Assembly: GCA_963848035.1 (NCBI GenBank)
Contig: CAWKCD010000001.1
Coordinates: 3,162,001-3,226,000 of the forward strand
Direction of reading: 5' to 3'
DNA from: JAVVHH01 sp963848035
GTDB taxonomy: Bacteria > Pseudomonadota > Alphaproteobacteria > Acetobacterales > Acetobacteraceae
DNA length: 64,000 bases
Of this stretch, positions 55,698 to 64,000 are shown in pieces (within the stretch, counting starts at the first letter, position 1; each line of letters opens with the position of its first letter). The position numbers and the translations under genes were made by a program. The notes below the pieces were generated by a model that ran no database searches, was not told where the DNA came from, and saw only the letters and a list, made by a program, of their open reading frames with translations.

Positions 55698-56118
55698 CGT
55701 TGCGGACGACCAGGGTCGTCCCGTCCAGCGCGACAACCCGCATCACGTCGCCGGCGACCGGGTTGCCGCCGCCGGCGACGCGGGCCTGCCAAGCGCCGTC
55801 GCGCAGGCGGACGCGACCCTCGCCGGCATGGAAGTCGATGGCGGTGCAGCTGGCGCCGATCAGGCCGGCATCGGGGGTGTTGACCGCGTCGGCGCGGGGC
55901 CGTGCGCGCAGGCGGAGCGCGGCAATCCCGATCAGCGCCAGCGCGAGCCCCACGAACACCGCCAGCTGCGCGGCGCCGCCGACTGCGAACAGCGCGACAG
56001 CGGCGCTGGTGCCGATCGCAGCCAGGCCGATCCATAGCAGGAAGACGCCCGGCGCCAGCATCTCCGCCGCGCAGAGCGCCAGACCGGCGACGCCCCAGAG
56101 CGCAATGGGGTTCATCAT
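55684..56118 (-). CDS. NfeD-like membrane protein
   Basis: 144 residues. Three or four hydrophobic helices (residues 3-70) and a C-terminal OB fold (GASCTAIDFHAGEGRVRLRDGAWQARV, VVALDGTTLVVRN). It overlaps the SPFH gene by four bases; NfeD and SPFH proteins form membrane microdomain complexes. Confidence 0.85.
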   Translation of the reverse strand: MMNPIALWGVAGLALCAAEMLAPGVFLLWIGLAAIGTSAAVALFAVGGAAQLAVFVGLALALIGIAALRLRARPRADAVNTPDAGLIGASCTAIDFHAGEGRVRLRDGAWQARVAGGGNPVAGDVMRVVALDGTTLVVRNVSDR

Positions 56119-57065
56119 GTGGGCGGACGCGGAGCGGCGTGGGGTTCGGCTTGGGCGAACTGCATGGCCGCGATCGCCTGGGCGATGCCGCCGGCCAGGC
56201 CGCCGCTCTCGATCGGGAGCACCAGGGTGCGTCCGCTCGGGTTGGCGGCGAGGCGGCCGATCGCATCCACGTAGCGCTGGGCGATGAAGTAGCGGAGCGC
56301 GTCGGCGCCGGCCCCGGCGGAGGCGTCGGCGATGGCGCGGGTGGCGTTCGCCTCGGCGGCGGCAAGGCGGACGCGGACCTCGGCGTCCTTGGCGGCAAAT
56401 TCCAGCCGGGCCTCGGCTTCCAGCACGGTGGCCTGCTTCTGGCCCTCCGCGCGCGCGACCGCCGCCTCACGCTCGCCCATGGCGCGGGCGACGGTGGCGC
56501 GCCGTTCGCGCTCGGCCGTCATCTGCAGGTTCATGGCGACGATCAGGTTGGCCGGCGGCTCGATCTTGCGCAGTTCGACCCGGCTGACCTTCACGCCCCA
56601 TGGGTCGGTCGCGTGATCGAGCGTGGCGAGCAATCGGCCGTTGATCTCCTCGCGCCCGGAGAGCGCGCCGTCGAGATCCATGGCGCCGATCACGCTGCGG
56701 ATGTTGGTCATGGAGATCGAGGTCAGCGCCATGACCAGGTTCTGCGCGCCGTAGGCCGCCTTCACCGGGTCGAGCACGCGGTAGTACATGATGCCGTCGA
56801 CGGCGACGGCGGCGTTGTCGCGGGTGATGACGGCCTGCTCGGGGATGTCGAGCACGATCTCCTGGACGTTCATTTTGTGACCGACCCGCTCGGCGAGGGG
56901 GAGCAGCAGGTTCAGCCCCGGCTGCAGCAGGCGGGTGTAGGCGCCAAAGCGCTCGACGGTCCAAACCTGGCCCTGCGGCACGGTGCGGACGCCGAGCATG
57001 ATGGCGAGGATGACGACCGCGGCGAACGCCGCGAGCAGGATGATCGTGGGTTCTTGCAAGTGCAT
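56115..57065 (-). CDS. SPFH/band 7 protein (QmcA-like)
   Basis: 316 residues. One N-terminal helix (IILLAAFAAVVILAIMLG), the SPFH domain with VPQGQVWTVERFGAYTRLLQPG and QEIVLDIPEQAVITRDNAAV, and a helical region (AERERRATVARAMGEREA to AEARLEFAAKDAEVR). Forms oligomeric cages with NfeD and regulates membrane proteases. Upstream partner in a two-gene unit. Confidence 0.88.
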   Translation of the reverse strand: MHLQEPTIILLAAFAAVVILAIMLGVRTVPQGQVWTVERFGAYTRLLQPGLNLLLPLAERVGHKMNVQEIVLDIPEQAVITRDNAAVAVDGIMYYRVLDPVKAAYGAQNLVMALTSISMTNIRSVIGAMDLDGALSGREEINGRLLATLDHATDPWGVKVSRVELRKIEPPANLIVAMNLQMTAERERRATVARAMGEREAAVARAEGQKQATVLEAEARLEFAAKDAEVRVRLAAAEANATRAIADASAGAGADALRYFIAQRYVDAIGRLAANPSGRTLVLPIESGGLAGGIAQAIAAMQFAQAEPHAAPRPPT

Positions 57066-57197
57066 TGCGTGCTTTCTGCCGATATGGATGGCGGCCGTCG
57101 GGCCGCGCGAACCCGCGCCTCACCCGACGCCAGGTTTCCATCGCCGCTTTTGTAGAACACTATCAGAGCGCAAGACACGCTAGCGGAAGGTATTGGT

Positions 57198-57839
57198 GTG
57201 ACTGATTTCGCGTCGTTCGATTTCGAGACCATGAGCCCGGCCGATTGTTATCGGCTGACCACCAGCACGGTGGTGCCGCGGCCGATCGCCTGGGTGGTGA
57301 CGAAGGGCAAGAGCGGCGTGGTCAACGTCGCGCCCTATTCCTTCTTCAATGCGTTCGGACAGAACCCGGTGATCATGGTGCTCGGCCTGCTCGGCAGCAC
57401 GGAGACCGGGCGCAAGTTCAAGGACACGGCGGGCAACATCGTCGCCACCGGTGAGTTCGTGGTCAATCTGGTGCCCGATCGGCTGGCGACGAGCATGAAC
57501 AAGACGACGATCAACGCGCCGCCCGAGGTCAGCGAGATGGAACTCGCCGGGCTGACGCCGGTGCCGAGCCTGAAAGTGGCGCCGCCGCGTATAGGCGAAA
57601 GCCCGGTGGCGTTCGAGTGCAAGCTGATGCACGCGCTCGAGACCGGGCCGACGCAGCTGACGGTGATCGGGCGGGTGGTCGAGATGCACATCGACGCGGC
57701 GTATCTCGAGGGCGATCCAGCACGGCCGCGGATTCGGACCGAGGATCTTGGGCTGATCGGGCGGATGCATGGCCGCGGCTGGTATGCGCGGACGACCGAC
57801 CTGTTCGAGATGGACCGGCCCGGGAATTGGGGAGGCTGA
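57198..57839 (+). CDS. Flavin reductase-like FMN-binding protein
   Basis: 213 residues. RLTTSTVVPRPIAWVVTKGKSG, NVAPYSFFNAFGQNPVIM and GEFVVNLVPDRLATSMNKT match the flavin reductase domain family (snoaL-like FMN split barrel). GTG start with GGAAGG seven bases upstream. Overlaps in context with the dehydrogenase two bases downstream. Confidence 0.85.
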   Translation: MTDFASFDFETMSPADCYRLTTSTVVPRPIAWVVTKGKSGVVNVAPYSFFNAFGQNPVIMVLGLLGSTETGRKFKDTAGNIVATGEFVVNLVPDRLATSMNKTTINAPPEVSEMELAGLTPVPSLKVAPPRIGESPVAFECKLMHALETGPTQLTVIGRVVEMHIDAAYLEGDPARPRIRTEDLGLIGRMHGRGWYARTTDLFEMDRPGNWGG

Positions 57840-57841
57840 CG

Positions 57842-58738
57842 ATGAAGGTCGGGTTCATCGGGATCGGCGCCATGGGGCGGCCGATGGCGGCGCGGGCGGT
57901 CAAGGCAGGGTTTGAGCTGACGCTGCTGGACGCGGATCGGTCGCGGGCGCAGGCAGTGGCGACCGCCATCGGCGCGGAAGCGGCGGCGGACGGGGCAGCG
58001 CTCGCCGGCGGGGCGGAGCTGATCGTGACGATGCTGCCGACGAGCGCGATTGTGGGCGAGGTTCTGGACGCGGGCGTGCTGGCTGCGCTGCGGCCGGGAA
58101 CTGTGGTCGTCGAGATGAGCAGCGGCGCGCCGACGGCGACGCAGGCGTTGGCGGCGAAAGTCGCCGAAGCGGGCGGCGTGCTGATCGATGCGCCGGTGTC
58201 GGGCGGGGTGAAGCGGGCCGAGACGGGCGAACTCGCGATCATGGTGGGGGGCGAGGCCGCAGCGATCGACCGGGCCGAGAAATTGCTGCGGAGCATGGGG
58301 ACGACCATCACGCGGATCGGGCCGGTGGGCTCGGCGCATGCGATGAAGGCGCTGAACAACCTCGCGAGCGCGGGCAGCTTCCTGATGGGGATCGAGGCGC
58401 TGCTGATCGGGCAGCGGTTCGGGCTCGATCCCGCTGTCATGGTCGACGTGCTGAACGCCTCGACGGGGATGAGCAACAGCAGCCAGAAGAAGTTCAAGCA
58501 GTTCGTGCTGTCGCGCTCGTTCGACGCGGGGTTCGGGCTAGACCTGATGGTGAAGGATCTGGGGATCGCGCTGGGCGTGGCGCGGGAGACAGGGACGCCG
58601 GCGCCGGTATCGGCGCTGGTGCGGGAGATGTGGGCGGCAGCGCAGGCGATGCTGGGGCCGGGACAGGATCATACGGCGGCGGCGAAGCTGTCGGAGCGGC
58701 TGGCGAATACGGAGCTGGGCCCTCTCTCGACATTGTGA
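57842..58738 (+). CDS. 3-hydroxyisobutyrate dehydrogenase-family oxidoreductase
   Basis: 298 residues. NAD(P) loop VGFIGIGAMGRPMAARAVKAG (2-22), substrate motif IDAPVSGGVKRAETGELAIMVGG near 117-139, and the catalytic lysine in MKALNNLASAGSFLM. GGAGG upstream of the ATG. Related enzymes include tartronate semialdehyde and beta-hydroxyacid dehydrogenases; the exact substrate is open. Confidence 0.87.
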   Translation: MKVGFIGIGAMGRPMAARAVKAGFELTLLDADRSRAQAVATAIGAEAAADGAALAGGAELIVTMLPTSAIVGEVLDAGVLAALRPGTVVVEMSSGAPTATQALAAKVAEAGGVLIDAPVSGGVKRAETGELAIMVGGEAAAIDRAEKLLRSMGTTITRIGPVGSAHAMKALNNLASAGSFLMGIEALLIGQRFGLDPAVMVDVLNASTGMSNSSQKKFKQFVLSRSFDAGFGLDLMVKDLGIALGVARETGTPAPVSALVREMWAAAQAMLGPGQDHTAAAKLSERLANTELGPLSTL

Positions 58739-58876
58739 GCGCTGCTAGGCGCTTAGCAGGCTTGGGTTACGTATCCGACACGAATGTGTGACGGCCCGAC
58801 CGTCTCGACTTTAGCGTAACGATCCGCTTCTTACGTGGCGGCGTTTCAGCTCGCGCCTTCTCGTACGGAGGTCAAA

Positions 58877-59971
58877 GTGACGAATTCGTTGAAGAGGACG
58901 GCTGCGTTGGCCGCCGTGCTCCTGGCGCTGTCGGTGGCCAACGGCCAGGCCGCCGTGATCACGACCATTACGTCGAATGGCTACACCTTCACCAATTTCG
59001 ACCCCACGTTGTCGGGTGCGGCCGTCGGCTCGAATGCCAATGGCATCAGCAATTCCGGGCAGGTCGCGGTCACCGCGGTCGATGCCAACAATGCCTCCAC
59101 CTTCGCCAACTTCTCGGGCTTGCCTGGCAGCCTGGCGGCGCTGAACACCGGCGGCGGGCAGATCGCGTTCGGGATCAACGGCGCCGGAACGGTGGTCGGC
59201 GGCAATGGGACCAATGCGTTCGTGCTGCCGAAGGGCGGTTCGTTGCAGACGCTGGCGGTGCCGTCCGGCGCGATCAATGCGTTCGGCATCAACGATGCCG
59301 GCGCCATCGTCGGCCAGTTCACGTCGGCTACCGGCACCACCCCGGGCTTCGTGCTGCCGAGCAGCAGCAGCATCAACTTCACCACGATCAACGCACCCGC
59401 CGGGCCGAACGTCGTCAACGCGCAGGGCATCAACAATGGTGGGCGGGTCGTCGGTTTCTATCTGGGCACGGATGGCCAGGTTCACGGCTTTACGACAGTC
59501 GCCACTGGCCCGGCGGGCGGCACGCTCACCGGCACGGCGGTCGCCGACCCGGTGATCCCGCCGGTGGCCGGAGAGCCCGGGGCAACCTTCGTGTTCTCGC
59601 AAATCCTCGGGATCAACGACAGCGGCCTGGCGGTCGGTTATTACGGTGACAGCACGACGAGCCAGCACGGCTTCTTGTACAACACTCAAACCGGCATCTA
59701 CACCTTCCTCGATGATCCATCCGCGGCGTTCAAGAACGGCGTCGAGGTCACCCAGATCACCGGGATCGACAACGCCGGCGAGATCGCGGGCTTCTATACC
59801 GACGCGAACGGGATCGCGCACAGCTTCGTCGGGTGTCCCGCGGGCGTCGCCTGCGCGCTGACCGCGACCACGACACCGGAGCCGGCCACGCTGGCGGTTC
59901 TCGCCTCGGGGTTGGTGGCGCTCGGCATGACCCGCCGGTTTGCCGGCTATCGGCGGCGCAACGACCAGTAG
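58877..59971 (+). CDS. PEP-CTERM sorting-signal secreted protein
   Basis: 364 residues. Signal peptide (LKRTAALAAVLLALSVANGQA), then repeated GINDAG/GINNGG/GIDNAG motifs about 50 residues apart (HAF-type beta repeats). The tail is TTPEPATLAVLASGLVALGM followed by RR-rich end: the PEP motif, a helix and a basic cluster recognised by exosortase. GTG start with GGAGG. Likely exported and processed at the outer envelope. No exosortase is in the window. Confidence 0.83.
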   Translation: MTNSLKRTAALAAVLLALSVANGQAAVITTITSNGYTFTNFDPTLSGAAVGSNANGISNSGQVAVTAVDANNASTFANFSGLPGSLAALNTGGGQIAFGINGAGTVVGGNGTNAFVLPKGGSLQTLAVPSGAINAFGINDAGAIVGQFTSATGTTPGFVLPSSSSINFTTINAPAGPNVVNAQGINNGGRVVGFYLGTDGQVHGFTTVATGPAGGTLTGTAVADPVIPPVAGEPGATFVFSQILGINDSGLAVGYYGDSTTSQHGFLYNTQTGIYTFLDDPSAAFKNGVEVTQITGIDNAGEIAGFYTDANGIAHSFVGCPAGVACALTATTTPEPATLAVLASGLVALGMTRRFAGYRRRNDQ

Positions 59972-60702
59972 AGCGGCTGGCGGCCTTCGCGCCTGGCCTT
60001 GGCTTCGTAGCGGGTCGGTGGCCAGCCGGACGGTCGCTCCGCGACCGGTGAGGCGACTTCGAATGCGGTTTGCGCGCCGGTGACCTCGGTGACCCAGGCC
60101 TGGTAGGTCGGGTCGTCCGAGGCGATGCGCCATTCGCCGCCGGGTTTGAGCACGCGGGCGACCAGGGCGATCTGTTCGGGATGGACGAAGCGGCGCTTGG
60201 CGTGCCGGGCCTTCGGCCACGGGTCGGGGAACATCAGGAACAGCTTGTCGAGCGACGCGTCGGGCAGGCGGCGCAGCAGGAGGCGCGCGTCATCGGGCCA
60301 GAGGCGGAGGTTCGGCGGCAACGCGCCGGTGTCTTCCTCGCCATCGGGCACGAGACGGGAGAGCAGGGAACAGATGCCGTTTTCGAAGACCTCGCAGGCG
60401 ATCAGCCCGATCTCGGGCTCGGCCGCGATCAGCGAGGCGGCGTGCTCGCCGCCGCCGAAGCCGACCTCGAACCAGATCGCACGGGGTTTTGGGTCGAAGG
60501 CGCTCGGAGGATCGTCCGCGGACGGTTCAGGGAACAGCAAGCGGGGGAGCGTCAGGTCGAGCAGGCGCTCCTGCCGGGGCCGCAGCTTCTTGCCGCGGAC
60601 CCGGCCGTAGAGACGTTCGGCGGGCGGTTTAGCGGCCGAAAGCGGCGCGGAGCTCAGGGACAAGGTCCGTCCGTTCCCAGGTGAAGGTGTCGAGCTTGTC
60701 AT
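59947..60702 (-). CDS. trmB: tRNA (guanine-46-N7)-methyltransferase TrmB
   Basis: Up to 251 residues. AIWFEVGFGGGEHAASLIA (SAM site), GLIACEVFENGI, LDKLFLMFPDPWPKARHAKRRFV and PGGEWRIASDDPTYQAWV are diagnostic. With the ATG at 60702 it would overlap metK by 74 bases; a TTG at 60663 gives a shorter form. Its 3' end overlaps the PEP-CTERM gene by 25 bases. It makes m7G46 in tRNA variable loops. Confidence 0.9.
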   Translation of the reverse strand: MTSSTPSPGNGRTLSLSSAPLSAAKPPAERLYGRVRGKKLRPRQERLLDLTLPRLLFPEPSADDPPSAFDPKPRAIWFEVGFGGGEHAASLIAAEPEIGLIACEVFENGICSLLSRLVPDGEEDTGALPPNLRLWPDDARLLLRRLPDASLDKLFLMFPDPWPKARHAKRRFVHPEQIALVARVLKPGGEWRIASDDPTYQAWVTEVTGAQTAFEVASPVAERPSGWPPTRYEAKARREGRQPLYWSLRRR

Positions 60703-61816
60703 CGGGCTCGCGGCCGAAATGGCCGTAGGCGGAGGTGACGGCGTAGATCGGGCGGTTCATGCGCAGATGCGTGCGGATGCCGCGCGGGGTGAGGTTCATG
60801 AGGTCCCGCAGCACGGTCTCGAGCTTGGCCTCGTCAACATCGCGGCCGGTGTTCTGCAGGTCGACATAGACCGAGAGCGGGTGCGAGACGCCGATCGCGT
60901 AGCTGATCTGGATCGTGCACTTCTCGGCCAGCCCGGCGGCAACCACGTTCTTGGCCAGGTAGCGGCAGGCATAGGCGGCGGACCGGTCCACTTTGGTCGG
61001 GTCCTTGCCGCTGAACGCGCCGCCGCCGTGGGGCGAGGCGCCGCCATACGTGTCGACGATGATCTTGCGGCCGGTCAGCCCGGCGTCGCCGTCGGGGCCG
61101 CCGATGACGAAGTTGCCGGTCGGGTTCACGTAGAGTTCTTCGTCCGGGCACATCCAGCCCTCGGGCAGGACGTTGGTGATCAGGCCCTTGAGGCGGTGCT
61201 TGATCTCGCCTTGGTCCATGCCTTCCTCGTGCTGCGTGGAGAGCACGATGGAGGTCGCTTTGACCGGCTTACCGTCGACGTATTTGAGCGTGACCTGGCT
61301 CTTGGCGTCGGGCAGGAGCCCGGCGACGGCCGGGTCGCCGGAGAGGCGCCCCTGCTTGATCTTAAGCAGGATCTGATGCGCGTAATGCAACGGCGCCGGC
61401 ATCAGCGCGGGCGTCTCGGTGCAGGCGTAGCCGAACATGATGCCCTGGTCGCCGGCGCCTTCGTCCTTGTTGCCGGCGCTGTCGACGCCAGCGGCGATGT
61501 CGGTGCTCTGGGCGTGCAGCAGGCAGTCGATCTGCGCGTTCTTCCAGGAGAAGCCGGACTGGTCGTAGCCGATCTCGCGGATCACGTCGCGGGCGCGCTC
61601 GATCAGCAGGTCGGGCGTGACGCTCTCCGGCCCGCGGACTTCGCCGGCGAGGACGACGCGGTTCGTCGTGACGAGGGTCTCACATCCAACGCGGGAGTGC
61701 GGGTCGGCGGCCAGGAAGGTGTCGAGAACGGTGTCGCTGATACGGTCGGCGACCTTGTCCGGATGGCCTTCGGACACCGACTCGGACGTGAATAGATACT
61801 CGCCCTTGTCGCGCAT
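60629..61816 (-). CDS. metK: S-adenosylmethionine synthase
   Basis: 395 residues. YLFTSESVSEGHPDKVADRISD, DQGIMFGYACTET, GGPDGDAGLTGRKIIVDTYGG and GGGAFSGKDPTKVDRSAAYACR are the signature and active-site loops. Makes SAM from methionine and ATP. AGGAG five bases before the ATG. A TTGACC box lies in the 116-base gap upstream, but no SAM riboswitch could be recognised. Confidence 0.96.
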   Translation of the reverse strand: MRDKGEYLFTSESVSEGHPDKVADRISDTVLDTFLAADPHSRVGCETLVTTNRVVLAGEVRGPESVTPDLLIERARDVIREIGYDQSGFSWKNAQIDCLLHAQSTDIAAGVDSAGNKDEGAGDQGIMFGYACTETPALMPAPLHYAHQILLKIKQGRLSGDPAVAGLLPDAKSQVTLKYVDGKPVKATSIVLSTQHEEGMDQGEIKHRLKGLITNVLPEGWMCPDEELYVNPTGNFVIGGPDGDAGLTGRKIIVDTYGGASPHGGGAFSGKDPTKVDRSAAYACRYLAKNVVAAGLAEKCTIQISYAIGVSHPLSVYVDLQNTGRDVDEAKLETVLRDLMNLTPRGIRTHLRMNRPIYAVTSAYGHFGREPDDKLDTFTWERTDLVPELRAAFGR

Positions 61817-61932
61817 GGATTTCTCCTCTTGTCGCGTGAAAATGGATACGGCGTTTGGCCGCGATGCCGACCGAATGCCGGAAGCGCGCTGTGTGGCCTA
61901 GCGGTGTGAATAGGTCAAGATGCGCGACCTGT

Positions 61933-62685
61933 TCACAGCCCCATCACGTCGACCATGGAGTATCGGCCCGGCGCGCGGCCCTGCAGCCACTCCGCGGCAC
62001 GGACCGCGCCGGCGGCGAAGGCGCGACGGTCGATCGCGCGGTGCGAGAGCGTGATGTGTTCGCCGGCGGCGGCGAACAGGACGGTGTGCTCGCCGACGAC
62101 CTGGCCGCCGCGCAGCGCGGCGAAGCCGATTGCGCCGGGCGGGCGCGGGCCGGTGTGCCCGTCGCGGCCGCTCTGCATGACCGTGTCGAGCGACACGCCG
62201 CGGCCCGCGGCGACGGCCCGGCCAAGCGCGATCGCGGTGCCGGAGGGGGCGTCGACCTTCTGGCGATGGTGCATCTCGACGATCTCGGCGTCGTATTGCT
62301 CGGCCGGCAGCGCGGCGCCGAGCTGGCGGGCAAGCGCGAGCAGGAGATTGACGCCGGGGCCGAAATTCGCGGCGTAGACGATGGGGATCTGGGCAGCGGC
62401 CGCGTCGACGGCGGCTTCGTCTGCGGCGGAAAGGCCGGACGTTCCAAGCACCCAGGCGGTGCCGGCTTCGGCCAAGATCTTGGCGTGGTCGGACGCGGTG
62501 CTGGCGTGGGTGAAGTCGATGACGACGTCAGAGGCGGCGGCGAGGTCGGCGAGGGACATGGCGGGAATATCGGCGGGCGGCGGGCGGCGCCCGGTGCCGC
62601 CGACGACGCTGTGGCCCGCGGCCCGAGTCTCCTCGACCAGAAGCTGGCCCATACGCCCGGAGATACCGGCTATTCCAATCCGCAT
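61933..62685 (-). CDS. dapB: 4-hydroxy-tetrahydrodipicolinate reductase
   Basis: 250 residues from the ATG at 62685. RIGIAGISGRMGQLL (nucleotide loop), VVIDFTHASTASDHAK, and the signature EIVEMHHRQKVDAPSGTA with the catalytic His-His and Lys. Lysine and diaminopimelate pathway. A longer TTG start at 62712 is possible but lacks support. Confidence 0.93.
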   Translation of the reverse strand: MRIGIAGISGRMGQLLVEETRAAGHSVVGGTGRRPPPADIPAMSLADLAAASDVVIDFTHASTASDHAKILAEAGTAWVLGTSGLSAADEAAVDAAAAQIPIVYAANFGPGVNLLLALARQLGAALPAEQYDAEIVEMHHRQKVDAPSGTAIALGRAVAAGRGVSLDTVMQSGRDGHTGPRPPGAIGFAALRGGQVVGEHTVLFAAAGEHITLSHRAIDRRAFAAGAVRAAEWLQGRAPGRYSMVDVMGL

Positions 62686-62722
62686 GGGGCAGGCATGCAT
62701 GAGGATGGCCAAAAATGAAAGT

Positions 62723-62763
62723 GGCGCGGCTCACATCGTGGGGGGAACGATGCCAGCCGCGCC
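62723..62763 (-). terminator. Strong intrinsic terminator
   Basis: GGCGCGGCT/AGCCGCGCC (9 bp) plus an inner CATCGT/ACGATG (6 bp) around a 7-base G-rich loop. On the minus strand it is followed by ACTTTCATTTTT. It ends the transcript of the glycosyltransferase at 62850 before dapB. Confidence 0.75.
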
Positions 62764-62849
62764 GTCTTCAGGGCCCGGGTCAGCTTGGGGGAAGCGACTC
62801 TCGGGCCTCGGGGTTGTTAACATCGTCAGCCCTGGATCGTTCTATGACA

Positions 62850-64000
62850 TCAGCGTGAGCTGATGATCTCGCGATACAACGTCTCGGTGCGGGCGGCGAT
62901 GGCGTCCCAGCTGAAATGGTCGAGCACGCGCTGGCGGCCGGCGTGACCGAAGCGGGAGCGGAGGCCGGCATCTTCGGCGAGGCGGTTGATGCCGTCGGCG
63001 AGGCGGCGGGCGAAGGCGGCCGGGTCGCGTGGGGCGAAGCCGCCATCGTCGGCGAGGTCGACGTCGACGAGGATGCCGGTCTGTTCGGGGATGACGACTT
63101 CCTTGATCCCGCCCACGGCCGAGGCGACCACGGGCGTGCCGCAGGCCATCGCCTCGAGGTTGATGATGCCGAACGGTTCGTAGACAGAGGGGCAGCAGAA
63201 GACGGCGGCGTGGGTATAGAGCTGGATGGTGTCGGCGCGGGGCAGCATGTCGCGCAGCCAGAGCACGCCGGGACGGAGTGCGGAGATCGCGGCGACGCGC
63301 TGCTCCATCTCGCGGCCGATCTCGGGCGTATCGGGCGCGCCGGCGCAGAGGACGACCTGCAACGCGGGGTCGAGATGCGGGATCGCGTCGAGGAGGTGCA
63401 GGATACCCTTCTGTCGGGTGATGCGGCCGACGAACAGCAGATAGGGGCGCTCGGGATCGATTCCGTGCCGGGTCAGAGCGTCGGCGTGCTGGGAGGGGCG
63501 GTATTCGTCGGGGTCGATGCCGTTGTGGATGACGTGGACGCGCTCGGGTGGGACGTCGAACAGGCGGAGCACGTCGTCGCGGGTCTCGTTGGAGACGGCG
63601 ATGATCGCGCTGGCTTGCTCGATGGCGGTGCGCTCCATCCAAGCGCTGAGATGGTAGGCGCGGCCCAGTTGCTCGACCTTCCAGGGGCGGAGCGGTTCGA
63701 GCGAGTGGATGGTGAGGACCGAGGGGATGCCCCAGAGCTGGGCGGCGAGGATGCCGGCCATGTCGGTGTACCAGGTGTGGCAATGGACGAGGTCGGCGTC
63801 GAGGCGGTCCTTGGCCATGCGCAGGCTGCGCTCGAACGCGTCGACGGCGCCGACGAAGCGCGGGTCGGTGTCGGCGCGGGCCTCGGGCCATTCGGGGTAG
63901 AAGCGGACGGACGGGTTGCCGGCGACCGGGGCGTCCTCGCCGAAGGCGCGGACTTCGACATCGATGCGCTTGGCCAACGCGCGGCTGAGGTATTCGACGT
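62850..64000 (-). CDS. glgA: GT4 glycosyltransferase, GlgA/GlgM actinobacterial type, 5' end cut by window
   Basis: The last 383 residues of a GT-B enzyme: LVHCHTWYTDMAG, IHSLEPLRPWKVEQLG, VIHNGIDPDEY, FVGRITRQKGILHLL and PSVYEPFGIINLEAMACGTP. These match the family that makes glycogen or maltose-1-phosphate from ADP/UDP-glucose. The start lies past 64000; the frame is open to the window end (VEYLSRALAKRID). The strong terminator downstream isolates it from dapB. Confidence 0.8.
   Translation of the reverse strand, partial: VEYLSRALAKRIDVEVRAFGEDAPVAGNPSVRFYPEWPEARADTDPRFVGAVDAFERSLRMAKDRLDADLVHCHTWYTDMAGILAAQLWGIPSVLTIHSLEPLRPWKVEQLGRAYHLSAWMERTAIEQASAIIAVSNETRDDVLRLFDVPPERVHVIHNGIDPDEYRPSQHADALTRHGIDPERPYLLFVGRITRQKGILHLLDAIPHLDPALQVVLCAGAPDTPEIGREMEQRVAAISALRPGVLWLRDMLPRADTIQLYTHAAVFCCPSVYEPFGIINLEAMACGTPVVASAVGGIKEVVIPEQTGILVDVDLADDGGFAPRDPAAFARRLADGINRLAEDAGLRSRFGHAGRQRVLDHFSWDAIAARTETLYREIISSR

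Noticed and set aside
61817..61932. SAM riboswitch upstream of metK
   Set aside because: The 116-base gap shows no pseudoknot or conserved blocks of the SAM-II or other SAM classes that I can recognise.
1..64000. CRISPR arrays, insertion sequences or prophage genes
   Set aside because: No regularly spaced direct repeats, transposase, integrase or phage structural genes were seen.

Overview
The window is GC-rich DNA (about 70 percent G+C by eye) from an alphaproteobacterium, most likely a member of the Acetobacteraceae/Rhodospirillales. The basis is the housekeeping genes (metK, dapB, trmB, aspS, thiSG, rsmB), a consensus EcfG-type stress promoter, a Pho box, and dispersed palindromic repeats of kinds common in this class. 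No tRNA, rRNA, insertion sequence, phage gene or CRISPR array was seen.

Layout. 1-5.7 kb: end of a type III polyketide synthase, small envelope/stress proteins, a heparinase II/III-like protein and rsmB. 5.7-15 kb: a GT39 membrane glycosyltransferase, D-tartrate dehydratase, a DUF3857/transglutaminase protein, the KDPGal kinase and aldolase pair (dgoK-dgoA), a GMC oxidoreductase and the periplasmic sulfite dehydrogenase sorAB. 15-18.5 kb: two lipid-linked sugar glycosyltransferases and two small proteins around an EcfG-type promoter. 18.7-28.2 kb: nine genes on one strand, mostly overlapping by 4-11 bases: inositol-3-phosphate synthase, HD-domain protein, methyltransferase, Gfo/Idh/MocA dehydrogenase, zinc-ribbon MBL protein, YcaO protein, TIM-barrel isomerase, GT4 glycosyltransferase and PIG-L deacetylase. 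mdoH follows. I know of no description of this operon; it looks like a pathway for an inositol-based glycoconjugate and is the main discovery candidate.

30-37 kb: a PPOX-family protein, aspS, rnd, a PRC-barrel protein, an MFS transporter and clcA, most of them broken by many single-base frameshifts. 37-40.8 kb: small secreted proteins, an entericidin, an acyl-CoA dehydrogenase, a lytic transglycosylase and a DHA2 exporter. 40.8-46.3 kb: Pho box and pstSCAB-phoU-phoB, a complete phosphate-uptake and control unit except for the kinase phoR. 46.4-50.7 kb: a secreted protein, then a leftward group with an ornithine/lysine-type decarboxylase (long leader), dienelactone hydrolase and a two-subunit CoA-transferase. 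51-54.1 kb: YihY, RlpA, CsbD and a membrane stress protein. 54.1-64 kb: thiSG, GNAT, NfeD/SPFH pair, flavin reductase, a hydroxyisobutyrate-dehydrogenase-like enzyme, a PEP-CTERM protein, trmB-metK, dapB and the end of a GlgA-like glycosyltransferase.

Quality note. At least 17 genes contain frameshifts, and wherever the ancestral frame can be reconstructed the lesion is almost always one extra base. They hit essential genes (aspS, pstB) and crowd into 31-37 kb. I treat them as insertion-type sequencing errors, annotate these genes across the breaks, and do not call them pseudogenes.
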